Positions 26,390 to 35,332 of a DNA stretch of 64,000 bases are shown in pieces. The notes under the pieces were generated by a model, which did no database searches, had not been told where the DNA came from, and was given only the letters and a program-made list of their open reading frames with translations. Source of the DNA: Bacillus_I endophytica_A (GTDB taxonomy: Bacteria > Bacillota > Bacilli > Bacillales > Bacillaceae_H); the NCBI RefSeq assembly GCF_026790145.1, contig NZ_JALAMS010000018.1, positions 186,001 to 250,000 of the forward strand. Reading direction: 5' to 3'. The translations under genes were made by a program, and so were the position numbers. Each line of letters starts with the position of its first letter. Position 1 is the first letter of the stretch.

Positions 26390-27484
26390 ATGGGCCGAGA
26401 TGGTGGGCAACTTACAACATTAGATTTTATAGCTTTGATTTCATCTACAATGTTAGGTGTTGGCTTATTAGTACTGCCAAGAACCATTACAGTTAAAGTT
26501 GGAACACCTGATGGATGGATTGTGCTTATCATCGATGGCCTCATCTTCTTTGCGGTCATTTACATACTCCTCCAAATCTTAAAAAAGCATAATGTGAAGA
26601 ATTACTTTGATTATACCCAAGAAGGATTCGGGAAAAAGCTTGGAAAACTCGTTAATTTAATCATGGTTGTTTATTTTATAGGAGTAGCAAGCTTTGAAGT
26701 CGTAGCAATGAGTGAAATGGTTCGCTTTTTCCTTTTGTCTGAGACACCTGTAGAGCTTATTATTCTCACGTTTATTTTAACGTCTGCTTATTTAATTAAT
26801 AGCAATCTTAAAATAATTGCAAAAGTGTGCGTGTTTTTCTTTCCAATTACAATTGCTGTTATTCTACTGATATATGCTTTTGGCCTACAAATTGTGGATA
26901 TAAAAAACGTTCAACCCGTTCTTGGGCAAGGGATTATGCCAGTTGTTAAAGGAATGAATACGGTTATGCTTTCTTTCTTTGGGATTGAACTTCTGCTCAT
27001 TTTAAAAGGATTTACAAGCAAAGATACAAAGCTTGTGAAAGGAGCCTTTATTGGTTTTGCTGTTCCGCTGCTTTTATATATTTTAACGTACGTGCTTGTT
27101 GTAGCAGGGGTCACCGTTCAAGAAGTAACAACTGTAACATGGCCGACGATTTCTTTTGTGCAATCGTTTGAAGTAAAGGGGATTTTTATCGAACGGTTAG
27201 AGTCTTTCTTACTTATAACATGGATTCTGCAATTTTTTACAACGCTTACTCTTTACTACTTTTCAGCTGTCACAGGGCTACAGTCAGTCTTTCGAAATGG
27301 ATATAAGCCAAACGTTTACATTCTTATTCCGATTATCTTTCTCTTGGCTAATTGGCCGAAGGATACCATTGAAATTTTAAAAATGAGTGATATGTTAGGG
27401 TGGATTTTTCCATTTATTTTACTAGCCATTCCCATTATAAACTTCCTGCTTGTAGCAATTAAAAGGAGAGTGAAAGCGAGATGA
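26390..27484 (+). CDS. spore germinant receptor subunit B (GerB family)
   Basis: The 364-aa protein is an APC-superfamily spore permease (GRAAP family) with about 10 membrane segments. It starts MGRDGGQLTTLDFIALISSTMLGVGLLVLPR, typical of GerB proteins, which are thought to bind the germinant. ATG 26390 follows TGGAGG; the extra 12 upstream codons from 26354 have no site. It is 51 bp after subunit A and overlaps subunit C by 4 bp. Confidence 0.92.
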   Translation: MGRDGGQLTTLDFIALISSTMLGVGLLVLPRTITVKVGTPDGWIVLIIDGLIFFAVIYILLQILKKHNVKNYFDYTQEGFGKKLGKLVNLIMVVYFIGVASFEVVAMSEMVRFFLLSETPVELIILTFILTSAYLINSNLKIIAKVCVFFFPITIAVILLIYAFGLQIVDIKNVQPVLGQGIMPVVKGMNTVMLSFFGIELLLILKGFTSKDTKLVKGAFIGFAVPLLLYILTYVLVVAGVTVQEVTTVTWPTISFVQSFEVKGIFIERLESFLLITWILQFFTTLTLYYFSAVTGLQSVFRNGYKPNVYILIPIIFLLANWPKDTIEILKMSDMLGWIFPFILLAIPIINFLLVAIKRRVKAR

Positions 27485-28587
27485 AAAAAATCTTAATCTT
27501 GTTTGTACTTCTTTTTTTAGTTGGGTGTGGAGACAGTCAAAACCTTGAGGATGTTTCTTTGCTAGTTGGTTCTGGGATTGATGCAGGGAAAAAAGGAGAA
27601 GTTCATCTTACACAGCAGATTATCATTCCATCTGGAGGTGGAGGAAGTGAGGCAACTAGGCCTTCCTATAAAAACTATTATACAAAAGGAACGACTATTC
27701 AGGAATCCATTCGAGATATTGCTCTTAAAACATTCCCAGTGATGAGCAACCACCAGCGCGTGTTGATTTTTAGTAAAAATGCTCTTGACAAATACCCTCT
27801 TGACGTGTGGATTAATGAATATATTAGAGACGATAATACAAGAAGAAGTGCGCTCGTCTTTGTGACAAGGGAATCGGCAAAAAAAATTTTATCAACAGGA
27901 TCAAAGGAAGACATTCCAGCTAATAAAATTTTTGAAATTGCAAATAACAAAACGTCTTCTAATAAAATATTAAAACCGATTACGCTTGGACAAGTGTCAG
28001 CAAAGCTTCAGTCAGATGGAAGCTTTGCTGTACAAGGTCTTAAAATTAAAGAGGGGGAGCTCATTCTTGATGGAGTAGAAGTCATTGATGATGGAAAACC
28101 AATTGGGCATATGACGCCAAAGGATGTAAGTCATTTGAACTGGCTCATTGGCGATGTTCAAGGTGGAGTCGTTCCAGCAACATATAAAGGAGAACCCATT
28201 TCCTTTGAATTTTTCCATATGGTGAAAAAAGAGATTAAGACTAAAATTAAAAATGGAAAACTTCATTTCGATATTTCACTAGAATGTGAAGGGCGAATTG
28301 CAGAGAACTGGTACAGAAGTGAAAACTCCTTTAAGAAACGAGATCTTGAAGAAATGGAGAAAGTAATAGAAAAACAAGTAAAAAAAGACGTAGAAGATAT
28401 TATTCATAAGCTTCAAACAAAATATAAAACAGGTGTTGCGGGTCTTTATCAATATGTTCAAATTCAGCATCCAAAATATTGGAAAAAGCACAATAAAGAG
28501 TGGGGGAAAAAGTTTAGTGAAGCTGAAATTAATTATGATGTAAACATTGAAGTTATTGATTTTGGAACAAAAGGATCAACGTCATAA
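27481..28587 (+). CDS. spore germinant receptor lipoprotein subunit C (GerC family)
   Basis: The 368-aa protein begins with a lipoprotein signal peptide and lipobox LLVGC-like sequence (LVGCGDSQ, lipidated Cys near residue 16). This is followed by the GerC pattern LEDVSLLVGSGIDAG and MSNHQRVLIFSKNALDKY. GerC subunits sit on the outer face of the spore inner membrane and complete the receptor. Its ATG overlaps the stop of subunit B (ATGA), so translation is probably coupled. No terminator with a T run is visible after it. Confidence 0.92.
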   Translation: MKKILILFVLLFLVGCGDSQNLEDVSLLVGSGIDAGKKGEVHLTQQIIIPSGGGGSEATRPSYKNYYTKGTTIQESIRDIALKTFPVMSNHQRVLIFSKNALDKYPLDVWINEYIRDDNTRRSALVFVTRESAKKILSTGSKEDIPANKIFEIANNKTSSNKILKPITLGQVSAKLQSDGSFAVQGLKIKEGELILDGVEVIDDGKPIGHMTPKDVSHLNWLIGDVQGGVVPATYKGEPISFEFFHMVKKEIKTKIKNGKLHFDISLECEGRIAENWYRSENSFKKRDLEEMEKVIEKQVKKDVEDIIHKLQTKYKTGVAGLYQYVQIQHPKYWKKHNKEWGKKFSEAEINYDVNIEVIDFGTKGSTS

Positions 28588-28652
28588 GAAATGTCAAAAA
28601 AAAGAGAAATCGGACGAAAAATGTTATATTGTCAGAAGTTTTGACATTAAAA

Positions 28653-28680
28653 TTGAGCATTTCTTTTCATATGGTATAGT
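28653..28680 (+). promoter_or_regulatory. candidate sigma-A promoter of eut genes
   Basis: TTGAGC (28653-28658) and TATAGT (28675-28680) are 16 bp apart and end 41 bp before the eutW start. I saw no cobalamin riboswitch in this gap. Confidence 0.4.
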
Positions 28681-28721
28681 AATGATATAAAAGGTAGAAT
28701 ATTTTGAAAAAGAGGAGAAAA

Positions 28722-29786
28722 ATGAACACACTTTCTTGTTTAGAAGACCTCCATCATCTATCTTTATCTCAGAAAGAAAGAATAATGGAAGTTGCAAATA
28801 CTCTCCAACTTACAGCAGATATTTCAAAGTCAGATATGTTTATTGATTGTTCACTTTCTGAAGATAAAGCAATGATTGTTGCACAAGCTCAGCCTGCAAC
28901 AGCTTCTTCTTTATATAAAAGAAATATTATAGGAGAAACAGCGACAGAACAAAATGAACCAGGGGTATTTTTTAGCTTAAGAACGGGTAATACCATTACG
29001 AATTCACGCGGCATCACCCAAGAATGTGTTATCGTTCAGCAAGATATCGTACCTATTGTTGATAACAAAGGAACTACTATTGGGGTGCTCATAAGAGAGC
29101 GAGATATTTCAGAAGAAATGTTGACTAATAAACGGGTTGAAGAGCTGTTAATTCCAAAAGAAAGTGTAGACAGGGAAGGGACGGTGAAATCTCTTATTCA
29201 AAAAGAAATTCATCACCGTGTTAAAAACAACCTGCAGATTATTTCAAGCTTGCTTAGATTGCAAACGCGCCGAGCTCATTCTGAAGTATCGGATATCTTG
29301 CAAGATAGTGTAGCGAGGATTGAGACAATTTCAATTATACATGATTACTTAGCGCAAGATGGAATAGAAGCAGTGAACATTGTGCTCGTAATGGAGCGAG
29401 CCGCTGATATGCTTATAAGCCTAGCTTCTGTGCCAGAAAAAGAAATCTCTCTTTCGGTTAAAGGGGAGCCTACTTTTTTACCATCTAATCAAGCAACATT
29501 CGTTTTACTTATTGTGAATGAACTTGTTCAAAATTGTCTCAAACATGCTTTTGAACAACAAAAGAGTGGAAAAATTAGTATTACAGTAATCTGCCGTAAA
29601 CAAATAGCAAACATTACGGTTGAAGATAATGGTAGAGGAATAATTGAGGACAAGCCGTCCTCGCTTGGACTGCAGCTTGTACATACGTTGGCAGCAGAGC
29701 TGAACGGCGTTCTCTCCACTTTTTCATCAGAAGACGGAACAAAAATGACGCTCACATTTCCTATAGCAAAAGCGGTGATGTTATGA
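28722..29786 (+). CDS. eutW: ethanolamine sensor histidine kinase
   Basis: The 354-aa soluble kinase lacks membrane segments. Its N-terminal half (about residues 10-145) looks like the GAF/PAS sensor pair of EutW/PdtaS kinases. The HisKA_2 motif EIHHRVKNNLQIISSLLRLQ carries the phospho-accepting His near residue 164-165, and the ATPase part has VNELVQNCLKHAF (N box) and VEDNGRGI (G box). It senses ethanolamine and phosphorylates the adjacent EutV. ATG 28722 follows AGAGGAG. It overlaps eutV by 4 bp. Confidence 0.9.
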   Translation: MNTLSCLEDLHHLSLSQKERIMEVANTLQLTADISKSDMFIDCSLSEDKAMIVAQAQPATASSLYKRNIIGETATEQNEPGVFFSLRTGNTITNSRGITQECVIVQQDIVPIVDNKGTTIGVLIRERDISEEMLTNKRVEELLIPKESVDREGTVKSLIQKEIHHRVKNNLQIISSLLRLQTRRAHSEVSDILQDSVARIETISIIHDYLAQDGIEAVNIVLVMERAADMLISLASVPEKEISLSVKGEPTFLPSNQATFVLLIVNELVQNCLKHAFEQQKSGKISITVICRKQIANITVEDNGRGIIEDKPSSLGLQLVHTLAAELNGVLSTFSSEDGTKMTLTFPIAKAVML

Positions 29787-30355
29787 AAGACCGAGTGATG
29801 GTTGTAGATGATGAACCTATTACACGTCTGGATATAAAAGAAATGCTTGAAGAGCGCGGGTATAACTTAGTTGGGGAAGCTAAAAACGGTGAAGAGGCAA
29901 TTGAAAAAGCTAAACATCTTGCTCCAAACCTTATCATTATGGACATAAAGATGCCTATTTTAGATGGTGTAAAGGCTTCTTCTATTATAAAGAAACAATC
30001 GGATTGTGCAATTTTACTTTTAACAGCTTACAGCGATCAAGAATTAACGATAAAGGCTAAAAAAGCAGGAGTCACAGGATACCTTGTTAAACCTGTGAAA
30101 GAAAGGGAGCTCATTCCCGCTGTTGAAATTGCTTTAAGTCAACGGGAGAAAGAGCTAGAACTCTCTAGAAAAATTGCTCTTTTAGAAGAAAAAATAGAGC
30201 ATCGTAAAAAAATTGAAAAAGCAAAAGGAATTCTAATGAAAGTAAAAGGATATTCAGAGGAAGAGGCATACCGAAAACTTCAAAAAAAGAGTATGGAAAC
30301 TCACCTATCAATGGTGAAAATAGCGGAACAGGTTATAGCAAAAGTGAATAAATAA
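29783..30355 (+). CDS. eutV: ANTAR-domain response regulator / antiterminator
   Basis: The 190-aa protein has a receiver domain with phospho-Asp54 (LIIMDIKMP), a coiled-coil linker around residues 120-140, and a C-terminal ANTAR domain (IEKAKGILMKVKGYSEEEAYRKLQKKSME). ANTAR proteins bind paired RNA hairpins with hexaloops and prevent terminator formation. Exactly such a hairpin overlaps the terminator just after this gene, so EutV probably controls read-through into eutABCH. Confidence 0.93.
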   Translation: MKDRVMVVDDEPITRLDIKEMLEERGYNLVGEAKNGEEAIEKAKHLAPNLIIMDIKMPILDGVKASSIIKKQSDCAILLLTAYSDQELTIKAKKAGVTGYLVKPVKERELIPAVEIALSQREKELELSRKIALLEEKIEHRKKIEKAKGILMKVKGYSEEEAYRKLQKKSMETHLSMVKIAEQVIAKVNK

Positions 30356-30370
30356 AAGCAATGGCGCTTT
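30355..30370 (+). promoter_or_regulatory. ANTAR-type RNA hairpin (P2-like) before eutA
   Basis: Stem AAAGC/GCTTT closes the hexaloop AATGGC, with A at loop position 1 and G at position 4 as required for ANTAR recognition. Its 3' arm is part of the 5' arm of the following terminator, so the two structures exclude each other. Confidence 0.65.
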
Positions 30371-30413
30371 GAAGACCCTCTACATGTTGTAGGGATTCTT
30401 CAAAGCGTTTTTT
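30365..30413 (+). terminator. regulated intrinsic terminator between eutV and eutA
   Basis: Perfect 11-bp outer arms CGCTTTGAAGA and TCTTCAAAGCG, with further inner pairing (CTCTACA/TGTAGGG), are followed by TTTTTT. The next gene starts 17 bp later. Confidence 0.88.
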
Positions 30414-30430
30414 CGTTAGGAGGAGGAGTT

Positions 30431-31876
30431 TTGGGCGAATATTGGATAAAAAGTATAGGAATTGACATTGGTACAAGCACAACAAAAGTCATTTTAAGCA
30501 GGCTTCTTATTAATGAAAGGAAGGATGGTTTTAGCCTTCCTGTTTGCCGCATTATCGATCGAGAAGTGACCTATACAGGGTCTTTATACGAAACACCTTT
30601 AGAAACCAAAGATATGATTCATATTGAAAAGCTAAAGAGTCTTCTTTCAAAAGAGTATCAAAAAGCTAACGTTAACTTAAAAGACATTAAAGGAGGAGCT
30701 GTCATTATTACAGGGGAAACAGCTCGAAAAGAAAACGCTGAAAGTATTATTCATTACTTGGCAGATAAAGCAGGAGACTTTGTTGTTGCAACAGCAGGAG
30801 ATAGCCTAGAAGGTATTCTAGCTGGAAAAGGATCCGGAGCTATGAAACGTTCAGAAGAGATAAATGGAACAGTTGCGAATGTTGATATTGGGGGCGGAAC
30901 CGCAAATGTGGCATTTTTCCAAGATGGAAAAGCTGTAGCTTCCCTTACTTTCCACGTTGGGGGACGCCTTGTTCGTTTAACAGAAGATGGAGAAGTAGAG
31001 TATGTAGCGCCATCCCTCTTTAAATGGCTTTCTTATCGATCTATTAATCTAAAAAAAGGAGACATTTTATCGTATAAGCAAGCTCAAAACCTCTGTCAAA
31101 AACTAAGTGAAGACTTGTTTGCTTACTTATTAAGCAACGATAAACAAGGTGGAGAGCTTTTGCTGACAGGAGAACATAATGAAGTGCTTCCTAAGCCTGA
31201 TGAAATGATGATTTCTGGGGGAGTTGGGGCAATGATGAATGATGTACAAATTCATACAATGAAAGATGCAGCAAGATATGGAGATATTGGTCCGCTCTTA
31301 GCGTCTGTAATTCCGACTGCTTTTCCCTTATCAAGTGTGCGTATTAAAAAAGCAGTTGAGACAAATAGAGCAACGGTGATTGGGGCTGGTATGCAAAGCA
31401 TGGAAGTAAGTGGAGCAACTGTTCATGTGCAAAAAGAACTTTTACCAATCAGAAATATACCGCTTTTAAAAGTAAAAACAAGTAAAAAAGGAGAGTGGAG
31501 CTCTCTTGAGTTCTCGAGGAGGTTGAGAGAAAAAATAAGGCATGCAAAAGAAGTGTTTGATACAAAACAAAATCCACCGTTTGCCTTAACGCTCCTTGAC
31601 ATGCCTTATTGTTCGTACGTGATTTTACAGGAAATGGCTCAGGCTATTCATGAAGAAATGGAAAAAGAGTTTCAAAAGGAAAATATTGTCGTTGTTTGCC
31701 AAGACGATGTAGCAAAAGCGCTCGGTCAAGCCCTCAAAAAACGGTGCGCTGAGGATGTGAATATTGTTTGTATTGATGGCGTGCAGGTTGCTGATGGAGA
31801 TTATATAGATCTTGGGATGCCTATTGGAGGAGAAGCGATTTCGGTTTCTGTTAAAACACTTGCATTTCATCAATAG
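30431..31876 (+). CDS. eutA: ethanolamine ammonia-lyase reactivating factor
   Basis: The 481-aa actin/Hsp70-fold ATPase exchanges damaged cobalamin in ethanolamine ammonia-lyase for fresh adenosylcobalamin. The ATPase phosphate-1 motif is GIDIGTSTTKV near residue 9, a second lies in NVDIGGGTANVAFF, and ISGGVGAMM follows. The start is TTG after an AGGAGGAGG site. It is the first gene after the regulated terminator and 14 bp before eutB. Confidence 0.93.
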   Translation: MGEYWIKSIGIDIGTSTTKVILSRLLINERKDGFSLPVCRIIDREVTYTGSLYETPLETKDMIHIEKLKSLLSKEYQKANVNLKDIKGGAVIITGETARKENAESIIHYLADKAGDFVVATAGDSLEGILAGKGSGAMKRSEEINGTVANVDIGGGTANVAFFQDGKAVASLTFHVGGRLVRLTEDGEVEYVAPSLFKWLSYRSINLKKGDILSYKQAQNLCQKLSEDLFAYLLSNDKQGGELLLTGEHNEVLPKPDEMMISGGVGAMMNDVQIHTMKDAARYGDIGPLLASVIPTAFPLSSVRIKKAVETNRATVIGAGMQSMEVSGATVHVQKELLPIRNIPLLKVKTSKKGEWSSLEFSRRLREKIRHAKEVFDTKQNPPFALTLLDMPYCSYVILQEMAQAIHEEMEKEFQKENIVVVCQDDVAKALGQALKKRCAEDVNIVCIDGVQVADGDYIDLGMPIGGEAISVSVKTLAFHQ

Positions 31877-31890
31877 AAGGAGGAAAAAGA

Positions 31891-33252
31891 ATGAACAAAA
31901 AAACAACTATTCTCGGACAAACTTATTCTTTTAAAAGTTTAAAAGAAATTATGGCAAAAGCAAATGAAGAAAAATCAGGAGATGAGCTTGCTCGTGTTAG
32001 TGCTGAAAATATGAAAGAAAGAATGGCAGCTAAAACTGTACTGTCAAACATTACACTTGCAGATTTTCGTAACTATCCGCTTCTTGAGGATGAAGTAGCT
32101 AGAGTGATTGAAGAAAGTGTTGAAGAGAACGTATACAGAGAAATACGAACTTGGACTGTTGCCGATTTAAGGGAGTATATCTTACATGACGAAACAACAG
32201 GAGAGCATTTGTTAACCATTTCAAAAGGGTTAACAAGTGACATGATTGCAGCAGTAGCCAAGCTGATGTCTAATTTAGACTTAATTCAAGCAGCTGCTAA
32301 AATTCAAGTTATTACCCATTGTCAAACGAAAATTGGACAGCCAAAAACACTTGCATCCCGCGTTCAACCTAATCATCCATCAGATCGATTGCAAGGAATG
32401 CGCGCCTCTTTATATGAGGGATTAAGCTATGGAATTGGAGATGCGGTAATCGGGATTAATCCTGTTATTGATACAACAAATAATATTTATGACCTTCTCT
32501 TGGAAACAAAAAATATTATAACGGAATTTTCTATTCCAACTCAAAACTGTGTTCTTTCCCATGTTACAAGCCAAATGAGGGCAATTGAAAAAGGAGCACC
32601 TGCTGATCTTATCTTCCAATCACTCGCAGGTACAGAGGAAGGGAACGAGTCCTTTGGTATATCCATTTCTCTGCTTGATGAAGCACACCAGCTGATGCAA
32701 GAAAAAGGAACAGCACTCGGGCCAAACAGGTGGTATTTAGAAACAGGACAAGGATCTGAACTTTCCTCAAACAGCCATTATGATATTGATCAACTGACTT
32801 TAGAAGCACGCTGCTATGGTCTTGCTAAACGTTATAATCCATTTATTGTGAATACGGTTGTTGGATTTATTGGACCAGAGTATTTGTATGATAGCAAGCA
32901 AGTAATAAGGGCAGGGCTTGAAGATCATTTTATGGGGAAAATGCATGGACTTCCTATGGGTGTTGATGTTTGTTATACAAATCATATGAACGCAGATCAA
33001 AATGATATGGATAACTTGAGTATGCTGCTTGGCACAGCAGGTGTGAATTTTGTTATTGGTGTACCAATGGCAGATGATTGCATGTTGAACTATCAGTCAT
33101 TAAGCTATCATGATATCGCAACATTGCGAAATGTGCTTAATTTAGCTCCTGCTCCGGCTTTTTCAGCTTGGCTTGAAAATCAAGGGATTACAGAAAACGG
33201 AAAGTTAACGAGGGTAGCAGGCGACCCTACCATTTTTATGAAAGTGAAATAG
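31891..33252 (+). CDS. eutB: ethanolamine ammonia-lyase large subunit
   Basis: The 453-aa subunit has exactly the usual EutB length. With EutC and adenosylcobalamin it splits ethanolamine into acetaldehyde and ammonia. Landmarks are the TIM-barrel segments IQVITHCQTKIGQP, YGIGDAVIGINPV, FQSLAGTEEGNESFG and YLETGQGSELSSNSHY, all close to the characterised enzymes. The ATG has an AGAAGGAGG site. Tight spacing to eutA and eutC indicates one transcript. Confidence 0.96.
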   Translation: MNKKTTILGQTYSFKSLKEIMAKANEEKSGDELARVSAENMKERMAAKTVLSNITLADFRNYPLLEDEVARVIEESVEENVYREIRTWTVADLREYILHDETTGEHLLTISKGLTSDMIAAVAKLMSNLDLIQAAAKIQVITHCQTKIGQPKTLASRVQPNHPSDRLQGMRASLYEGLSYGIGDAVIGINPVIDTTNNIYDLLLETKNIITEFSIPTQNCVLSHVTSQMRAIEKGAPADLIFQSLAGTEEGNESFGISISLLDEAHQLMQEKGTALGPNRWYLETGQGSELSSNSHYDIDQLTLEARCYGLAKRYNPFIVNTVVGFIGPEYLYDSKQVIRAGLEDHFMGKMHGLPMGVDVCYTNHMNADQNDMDNLSMLLGTAGVNFVIGVPMADDCMLNYQSLSYHDIATLRNVLNLAPAPAFSAWLENQGITENGKLTRVAGDPTIFMKVK

Positions 33253-33266
33253 AGGAGGAAAAGAGG

Positions 33267-33974
33267 ATGAGAGAAAAAGAAGAGAAACTTGCTCATTTAA
33301 AACAATATACACCAGCACGAATTGGGGTAGGTAGAACAGGTACAAGGCCTCTCACAGGAGATTTTTTGTCATTCCGGATTGATCATGCTGCTGCGGTTGA
33401 CTCTGTTTATGGAGAAGTTAGTGAAGAAACATTAGCGGAATTTAATCTTTTTTCTGTTACAACTCGTTTTCAAACAAAAGAGCGGTATTTAAAGCGCCCT
33501 GATGAAGGGAGACTTCTTTCATTAGAAGGGCGCAATCTTATTAAAAAGGAATGCATAACACATCCTCAAGTTCAAATTGTGATAGCGGATGGATTGAGTG
33601 CAAATGCCATTGAAGAGAATATCCGAGATGTATATCCTGCCTTAGTAGATTCGCTAACATCATATAAGTTAACTGTTGGAACTCCTTTCTTTTTAAAGGG
33701 AGGAAGAGTTGCCTGTATGGACGATATTGGTGAAATCTTAAAACCTGAAGCTTTTATTCTTCTTATTGGGGAAAGACCTGGGCTTGTTTGTGCTCACTCA
33801 CTAAGTGCTTATATGTGTTATAGACCAAGGAAGGGAACGAAAGAATCAAGCCGAATGGTCATTTCAAATATTCACCGTCAAGGTACATCGCCTGTTGAAG
33901 CAGCAGCGCACATTGGTACACTTATAGACCAAATGTTAGCTCAAAAAACGAGTGGCGTAAGTCTTGTTGTTTAA
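33267..33974 (+). CDS. eutC: ethanolamine ammonia-lyase small subunit
   Basis: The 235-aa protein is EutC, which binds the cobalamin together with EutB. Landmarks are ARIGVGRTGTRPLTGDFLSFR, VIADGLSANAIEENI and a conserved C-terminal half with LLIGERPGLVCAHSLSAYMCYRP. It is shorter than the enterobacterial protein because the variable N-terminal extension is missing. That extension contains the microcompartment-targeting signal in enterics, and no shell genes are present here. Confidence 0.94.
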   Translation: MREKEEKLAHLKQYTPARIGVGRTGTRPLTGDFLSFRIDHAAAVDSVYGEVSEETLAEFNLFSVTTRFQTKERYLKRPDEGRLLSLEGRNLIKKECITHPQVQIVIADGLSANAIEENIRDVYPALVDSLTSYKLTVGTPFFLKGGRVACMDDIGEILKPEAFILLIGERPGLVCAHSLSAYMCYRPRKGTKESSRMVISNIHRQGTSPVEAAAHIGTLIDQMLAQKTSGVSLVV

Positions 33975-33991
33975 GAAAGGGAGGTATACGA

Positions 33992-35230
33992 GTGGAGAAG
34001 ATTGGAACATACGTTATTTATATTTTAATGCTTTCCGCTATTATTGGAGGAATTGCAGCTATTAAAAATAAAGAAAAAGGAATAGGGAAGGAATTTATGG
34101 AAGGCATTCATTCTATCGGTTATATTTTTATCCCAACTGCAGGCATTATGGCGTCTATTCCATACTTATCTCAACTTATTGAATCTATTTTTGGTCCGCT
34201 TTTTGTAAAGCTTGGAGCAGATCCATCAATTGCAGCAACATCCCTTATTGCAGTTGATATGGGCGGTTATCAGCTAGCAGAGGCATTAGCTCAAACGAAG
34301 GAAAGTTGGATTATGGCTATGATTATTGGATATATGGCAGGAGCAACTATTGTATTCTCTATCCCTACAGGTCTTGCTATGCTCCAGAAAAAAGATCACA
34401 AGTATATGGCGCTTGGAGTAATGTCAGGGGTTTTAGCTATTCCAATTGGCGTGTTAGTAAGCTGTTTACTTATTGCATTTACAAATCCCACCATTCGGTC
34501 TGCCGTTGCCACAAACTCTTCTGTAGTGTATGAGCTTAGCCTTAGCTTTGGAACAATATTCATGAACCTCATTCCGTTGATTGTTTTTGTAGGTTCTCTT
34601 GCAATAGGATTACGCTTTTTTCCAGACAAAATGATTAAAGGATTTATGATATTTGGTCGCGGTCTTGATGCTTTCTTAAAGCTTGTTCTCCTATTCTCCA
34701 TTGTTGAACACTTTACAGGGGCATTTAGCACTCTTTTTGGAAGTTTTGGATTTAGTCCGATTGTAGCTGATGAACAAGACCAATATAGAGCACTTGAAGT
34801 AGCAGGATATATTGGGTTAATGCTAGCTGGGGCCTTTCCATTTGTATACTTGATGCAAAAGTATTTAGCCCTACCTCTTGAAAAAATAGGAAATCAATTT
34901 GGCATTAGTAAAGAAGGAAGCGCTGGTATTCTTGCAGCATCCGCGAACATTTTAGCAATGTTCCGTCTTGTAAAAGATATGCCTGCTAAAGATAAAGTAA
35001 TGAACATTTCCTATGCGGTTTGTGCTGCTTTCTTATTTGGAGATCATCTTTCATTTACAGCGAATTTTCAACCTAACTTAATTTTGTATATTATGATTGG
35101 AAAATTCGTAGGGGGAGCATCAGCTCTTGTTCTTGCAAAATACCTTTCTGTTCCAAAAGCAATTGAACTTGAAGAAAAAGAGAAAAAAGAAGAGTCAGAC
35201 ATTGAAACTGTAAATTCAGCGGCTATATAA
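33992..35230 (+). CDS. eutH: ethanolamine permease
   Basis: The 412-aa membrane protein has about 10-11 hydrophobic segments and matches the EutH family: IHSIGYIFIPTAGIMASIPYLSQ near the N-terminus and GADPSIAATSLIAVDMGGYQLAEALA. It facilitates ethanolamine uptake at low pH or low concentration. It starts at GTG 33992 after AAAGGGAGG. It ends the operon before a terminator; its C-terminal tail is a short charged stretch. Confidence 0.93.
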   Translation: MEKIGTYVIYILMLSAIIGGIAAIKNKEKGIGKEFMEGIHSIGYIFIPTAGIMASIPYLSQLIESIFGPLFVKLGADPSIAATSLIAVDMGGYQLAEALAQTKESWIMAMIIGYMAGATIVFSIPTGLAMLQKKDHKYMALGVMSGVLAIPIGVLVSCLLIAFTNPTIRSAVATNSSVVYELSLSFGTIFMNLIPLIVFVGSLAIGLRFFPDKMIKGFMIFGRGLDAFLKLVLLFSIVEHFTGAFSTLFGSFGFSPIVADEQDQYRALEVAGYIGLMLAGAFPFVYLMQKYLALPLEKIGNQFGISKEGSAGILAASANILAMFRLVKDMPAKDKVMNISYAVCAAFLFGDHLSFTANFQPNLILYIMIGKFVGGASALVLAKYLSVPKAIELEEKEKKEESDIETVNSAAI

Positions 35231-35255
35231 AGTGCTCATTTTTGAGCGCTTTTTT
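35231..35255 (+). terminator. intrinsic terminator after eutH
   Basis: Arms AGTGCTCA and TGAGCGCT (one G-U) are followed by TTTTTT. Confidence 0.75.
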
Positions 35256-35332
35256 ATTTTATAAGAGTATTTTTATTCATAAAGGGTAAGGAGACCATAA
35301 AAGAAATTAAGGAAAAGAAAGGATGATAAAGA

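Noticed and set aside
28588..28721. Cobalamin riboswitch before the eut genes
   Set aside because: The gap is too short and I see no B12 box; cobalamin control, if any, must be elsewhere.
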